Source: Irineochytrium annulatum
Taxonomy: Eukaryota > Chytridiomycota > Chytridiomycetes > Chytridiales > Chytridiaceae
Direction of reading: 5' to 3'
Length of the DNA stretch: 24,001 nucleotides
NCBI GenBank assembly: GCA_027600665.1
Contig: JADGJL010000353.1
Span: 1-24,001, forward strand
A model generated the notes under the pieces. It was not told the DNA's origin, ran no database searches, and saw only the letters and a program-made list of their open reading frames with translations. Position 1 is the stretch's first letter. Each line of letters starts with the position of its first letter. A program made the translations under genes and the position numbers. Below, in pieces: positions 19,989-24,001 of the stretch.

Positions 19989-20124
19989 GTTAACATTTTC
20001 TGTCATTCAAGTCATTTCTGTATTTATCTACTCTACATACAAGTATTTTAACAGCGTCCGTGTTACATTTTCTGTCATTTGAGTCATTTCTATATTTATT
20101 CTACTCTACAAGTATTTTAACAGC
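19989..20124 (+). repeat. Tandem duplication of about 65 nt
   Basis: Copies at 19989-20055 and 20062-20124 share ACATTTTCTGTCATT at the 5' end and AAGTATTTTAACAGC at the 3' end, with a few substitutions and small gaps between. The offset is 73 nt. It is non-coding and T-rich. Confidence 0.85.
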
Positions 20125-20175
20125 AAACGGCCAGCACGACGTTAACTAATTGTGACTCTACTAATCATAACGAAA

Positions 20176-23100
20176 TCACCACCCAGCACGCTGTGTGTCA
20201 ACGGTCCCTCCAGCTGCCATCCCTCTCCTATCCTCCGCCACCGTCTTAGGTGGTGATCTCCTCACCGCCTTGCTTGCATCCCTACTCCGCCTCGACTCCG
20301 CTTCGGATGACAACGACCCGTCCCGACTCGGTTCCAAATCCCGCCTAAAATCATCGTCCTCGTCGTGACCGATCTCGTCGTCGTCGTCCGAATCGTCATC
20401 GTCATCGTCAAGACGGCTTAATTGGCGTTCAACAGTCTGGTGATGCGTCCGGAGCCGGCTCCGATTTTTGACACGGTCGATCTCGGCTTTCAGATTAATA
20501 ACCTGATTCCTAAGTTAGTAATGAGTCGAAGACGAGAGTCCAACCTCACGCGCGGCTGCCGCTTCTGGGGTTTCAGATCTCAAAAGCGCTTTCGGAGAAT
20601 ACAGCTCTCTGACAAATTTTTAACTTAAGATTACCGCAAATAAACGACAGACCTCATCTTAAATGCGCGAGAAGCTTCCTGCTTGACCTGCGCCACCTCG
20701 CGACTTATCCTCTCCTTCTCGAGCTGGAAGCGATCGATGTCACGCTCTATTCAAAATCAGTTAGACACGCAACGGATAAGAAAACTTACGAAGATGCTTC
20801 TTCTCCACCATCCAATCCCTTTCCCTCCTCGCTAACTCCTCCGTCCTTCGCACCATCTCCTCCCCTCTCTCCTCCGCAACCCTCAACGCGCACCTAAGCC
20901 TCTCGCTCCCCCTCCTTTCCTCATCCAAACACATTCCAACCTCCCTTCTCGCCTTGCTAAGCCCCCGCACCGTCTCCTCCAGCTGCTCGCACCTCTCCAC
21001 GGCCCTCCCAAGCTGCGACCGCACCTCGCTCAAGGCCTCCTCGAATCTCCGCGTCTGCGCCACCTGGTCCGACTTCCACCGGAGCGACGCGGCCTGTTGG
21101 GTGGAGAGGAGATGTTGGAGCTCGCGTGAGGTCCGCGTATGGGCCTCGTTTAGCAGGTGGATCTGTGACGTGAGCTCATTCACGTGGAGGTCGTGCTTGC
21201 CGATCAGGCTCGTGAGCTCGGCTTCGTGAGATTGAATGAGTTGCTGCTTTTCGGTCTGGAGGGCTTCGTGGTCATGTTCCAGCTGGGTCAATTTTGAGAG
21301 GTGCTTGATCTCGTCCTCCTGGGGAATATTGTCAAACCTAGTCCAACCAACTAATTAAAGAGAGAGGTCTTGCTTACTCTTGCTTCCTCGAGATCCCGCT
21401 CCGCCCGTCTGAGCTTGCGATGCGTCTCCTCCGAAATCATGGATAGCTGTTCGTGTTCTTTCTCTATCCGATTTTGCTCTCTCGAAAGCTTTTGTTGAAG
21501 GCTGGTCGAGGAAGGTGTCAGCCGGCATAAAAAGTAATGTAATGCTGCCACACCTGCCGGCCATCTCAACGGCCTCAAATCGCTCTCTCTCGGAAATTCG
21601 CAAGCGCGTGGCCATATCCTCGACCATGCGGTTGAGCCTCTCCCCTTCCTCCGGAATAAACTTAGATGTCTTCTCGAGCTCGCTTTCGGCAGCACGCTTT
21701 TCTCGAATGGCGCGCTCCAGCATAGCCTGTGGACGTCGTTAACACTCTAGCGCTCTATTTCACTAAGAAGGAAACTCTGACGCATACCTGAACGGACGCC
21801 AAGGTCGTTTCGAGCCCACTAACCTGCTCCGCAAACTTCCGCCGATCTTGGCCGAACTGTGCCCTCATACTAAAAGCGCGTCAGAAAACTTTGTGACGTC
21901 GAAACCCCACCTTGCGCCATCAGCCTCCGCCTTCTGCCTTATCCTTTGCGCGGTGTCGGCGGCCGTCTCCTTTAGGCGATCAATCTCAGACTGGAGCTGC
22001 TGCTCCCGCAGAACGCATTTATCACGCTCCAATGTCGCCTCCTCGGCCTAATATATCATTTAGGCGCGATAATATGTGGACAATTTTTACCTTGTTGATG
22101 GCGTCCTGTATCTTCTTGAATCCCTCCGCCTCTGAATCCTGCAGTTCAACGACTCGGGCCTCGAAACTCTTACTCAGCCTCATCAGCTCCTCGTTCTCCT
22201 CCTTCGCCGCCCCAAGCTGCTGCTGCGCCGTCCCCACCTTCACCGTCAAATCTACCAACCACTGCATTAGTATCCCGACGCGCAATGAGATAACGCCGCA
22301 CGCTCACCCTTATTCTCCACCTCTAAGCTCCTTACTTCTACAATCAAGGCCTTCTCCCTCTCAGCAACCTCGAAGGCCTCCTCGACGGCTTTTTGATACC
22401 TCCCGACAACCTCATCGATCGCCCTCCGCAACTCCGCGATCCTCCGCCGGTCCTCACGTGTTCCCATCGCGGCCTTCTTCAATTCCCCGGACAGACGGTC
22501 CACCTCCGCCTGCAGCAGGTCGGCCTCGTTTCGTGCGGACTCGACCTCAGATCGGCTGACGCGGAGGGAGTCCGTCGTGGACTGCAGGCTGGTCGAGAGC
22601 TGGTGGAGCGTCTGCTGGAGTTCGTGGACGTGGGACGACATGGCACGATCTAGCACCACACGCGTTAGAAGTTTTCAAACGAAGCGAAGAACGCGGACGA
22701 AACTTACTATCCTCCCCCTGCCGTTCCACGATGGCTCTCAATCGCTCCCCTTCCCTCTCCACACTCCTCCCGTGCTCGACCAGCACATCATTTTCTCTGA
22801 TTAGCGTCTCGATTCTCCTCTCCATCTCACCACACTTCCTCTCTAGCTCACCGCACCTCCCCTCCCTCTCGCGCGCCCTTTCCTCCAACCCCCGCACTTG
22901 CGCGTCATGTACCGCCGGATCCACCCCCGGCGGCGGCGGCGGCGGGATAGACGCGATGCGCTGCAGGGCCGCGTCGAGCTCCTGCCGAATCTGCAAGGTA
23001 GAGCGCTTAAGGTGGTCGATGTAGTTGTCGCGGTCCAAGAGCGTCTGGCGAAGGGACTGGACGTCCTTGGACAGGTGATCGTTCTGGTGTCGCTGGGAGC

Positions 23101-24001
23101 GCGTGTCGGCCTGAAAAGGAACCAAAAATTGGTTAGAAGGTATAACTTGTAGTTGAGGTCAATTATAACGCGTACCTCAGCTCCCCAAACCCTCCCCTCC
23201 ATGTCCCTCAAATTTTCCTCCAGGTTGCGTATCTCATTCCGGTTGCTCAGCATGTCTTCCGAGGTGTACTGCCTCCCACCGTCCGTCATCGTCATGGTCG
23301 TCTTCGTCGGCGTCATCGGCCGGGGCTGCTGGGGCGGCGGTGGCGGAGCGACGGACGGCGGTGGGGGAATGCGATCGGGGATGGAGATGCGGGCGTGGGA
23401 GGCGTGGAGGATGTCTTGGGAGGTGTGCAGGGATCGGTGGGCTGTTTACAAAGACGCTTAAATGGAGTTAAGAAGGAGGGGTGCATACATTCCAGATCCC
23501 CCGTCCCAATCAGCGTCGTCGGCGCGCCCATCCTTATACCCTCCCTCGACCCCGGCACCTTCAAATCCTCCGGCTGCTGGGTGGCGGCGACTACGACCTG
23601 CTTCGGCCCCATCAGCAACGACCGCGACCCACCCACAGCATCCTCCCTCGACGGCTGCATCGAGGGGGTGGGCTGCGGTATGTGCTGTCTCGACAACGCA
23701 CCCATCGACACCGCGACAGGTTGCCCCGCCGCGGTGACTTTAATGGACGGCGTGAGGGAGGCCGTAGATCCCGGTTGTGGTGCGGGAGAGAGAGAGCGAT
23801 GCGAAGCGTGGGCGTTTTGCGTCGGGCTTAGTGAGCGATGTGACGCTACGGCTTGGGCGACGGAATGTGATGAGGGAAGATGCGCGGGGCTGGTATTTGT
23901 GCGTGCGACGGAGTGCGAGGAGGCTGTTGGTCGTGCAGCGGCGGCGAGGGAGTGGGAGGAGAGGGAGGTGGGGATGGGTGGGAGGTGCTGCTGGTCTGAG
24001 T
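20176..24001 (-). CDS. SCLT1: SCLT1-like distal-appendage coiled-coil protein (5' end outside window)
   Basis: Twelve exons seen: 24001-23489, 23441-23176, 23110-22708, 22649-22308, 22251-22091, 22047-21911, 21869-21788, 21726-21554, 21501-21378, 21318-20790, 20746-20653, 20509-20176. They encode about 1051 aa to a TGA; the frame is still open at 24001, so the N-terminus is missing. The first 200 or so residues are Ser/Pro/His-rich with a PPPP run; the rest is almost continuous coiled coil. Near 21073-21123, ELQHLLSTQQAASLRWK closely matches the SCLT1 signature (I recall ELRHLLATQQKAANRWK for the human protein); weaker colinear matches lie upstream (EKRAAESELEK, RLRISER). In animals SCLT1 sits on basal-body distal appendages and is needed for cilium docking. 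The C-terminus is fungus-specific in look: an Asp run (DDDDDDSDDDD) then a basic Ser/Arg tail. The last intron's donor could be GTCTGT (used) or GTAATC. Confidence 0.8.

Larger units (their letters stand above)
19693..20175. other. Convergent intergenic region
   Basis: About 480 AT-richer bases between the stops of paralogue B and the SCLT1-like gene. It holds a plus-strand poly(A) signal and a tandem duplication (19989-20124), both listed separately. No gene is seen. Confidence 0.5.

Noticed and set aside
20761..24001. Myosin- or kinesin-tail interpretation of the coiled coil
   Set aside because: No motor domain is in the visible part, and the non-heptad matches favour SCLT1; generic coiled-coil similarity alone was not counted.

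Overview
This window looks like nuclear DNA of a zoosporic (chytrid-like) fungus. It is GC-rich. Every gene I could model is spliced, with short GT-AG introns of about 41-166 nt, many with a visible CTAAC-type branch site. The genes are fungal in character: a Rim2-type mitochondrial carrier, an Oca-type phosphatase-fold protein and a secreted GH16 glucanase. The last gene matches SCLT1, a distal-appendage protein of basal bodies, which points to a lineage that keeps a flagellum. Exon joins were worked out by hand from reading frame, splice sites and family knowledge; all splice phases close, but none has been checked against RNA.

Layout: (1) 30-1457 minus, Rim2-like SLC25 carrier, 6 exons. 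(2) 2415-3596 plus, CHIP/STUB1 co-chaperone E3 ligase, 5 exons. (3) 3597-5076, gene-poor, with a short direct repeat and a perfect hairpin. (4) 5077-6176 plus, seven-helix membrane protein of unknown function, 3 exons. (5) 6937-9312 minus, a basic, repeat-bearing protein of unknown family (paralogue A), 6 exons. (6) 9895-11491 plus, Oca4/Oca6-like protein whose Cx5R loop lacks its arginine. (7) 11738-13143 plus, GST-fold protein with a long C-terminal extension. (8) 13144-14089, no intact gene; a possible frameshifted relic on the minus strand. (9) 14090-15757 minus, secreted GH16 enzyme with an N-terminal Cys-rich carbohydrate-binding-like module. (10) 16390-19692 plus, paralogue B of the gene at 6937-9312, 8 exons. 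(11) 19693-20175, intergenic, with a tandem duplication. (12) 20176-24001 minus, SCLT1-like coiled-coil protein, 12 exons seen, 5' end outside the window.

The most novel material is the pair of inverted paralogues A and B, about 7 kb apart. They encode lysine-, alanine- and glutamine-rich proteins (689 and 960 aa) with a 32-residue module present 2 and 3 times, a second short FVANLF motif, and conserved ends. I recognise no family. All 12 introns are phase 0. One patch is nearly identical at the nucleotide level, including 107 identical bases in a row, while neighbouring exons have diverged, which suggests recent gene conversion. The genes do not form an obvious pathway; this is ordinary eukaryotic gene order.
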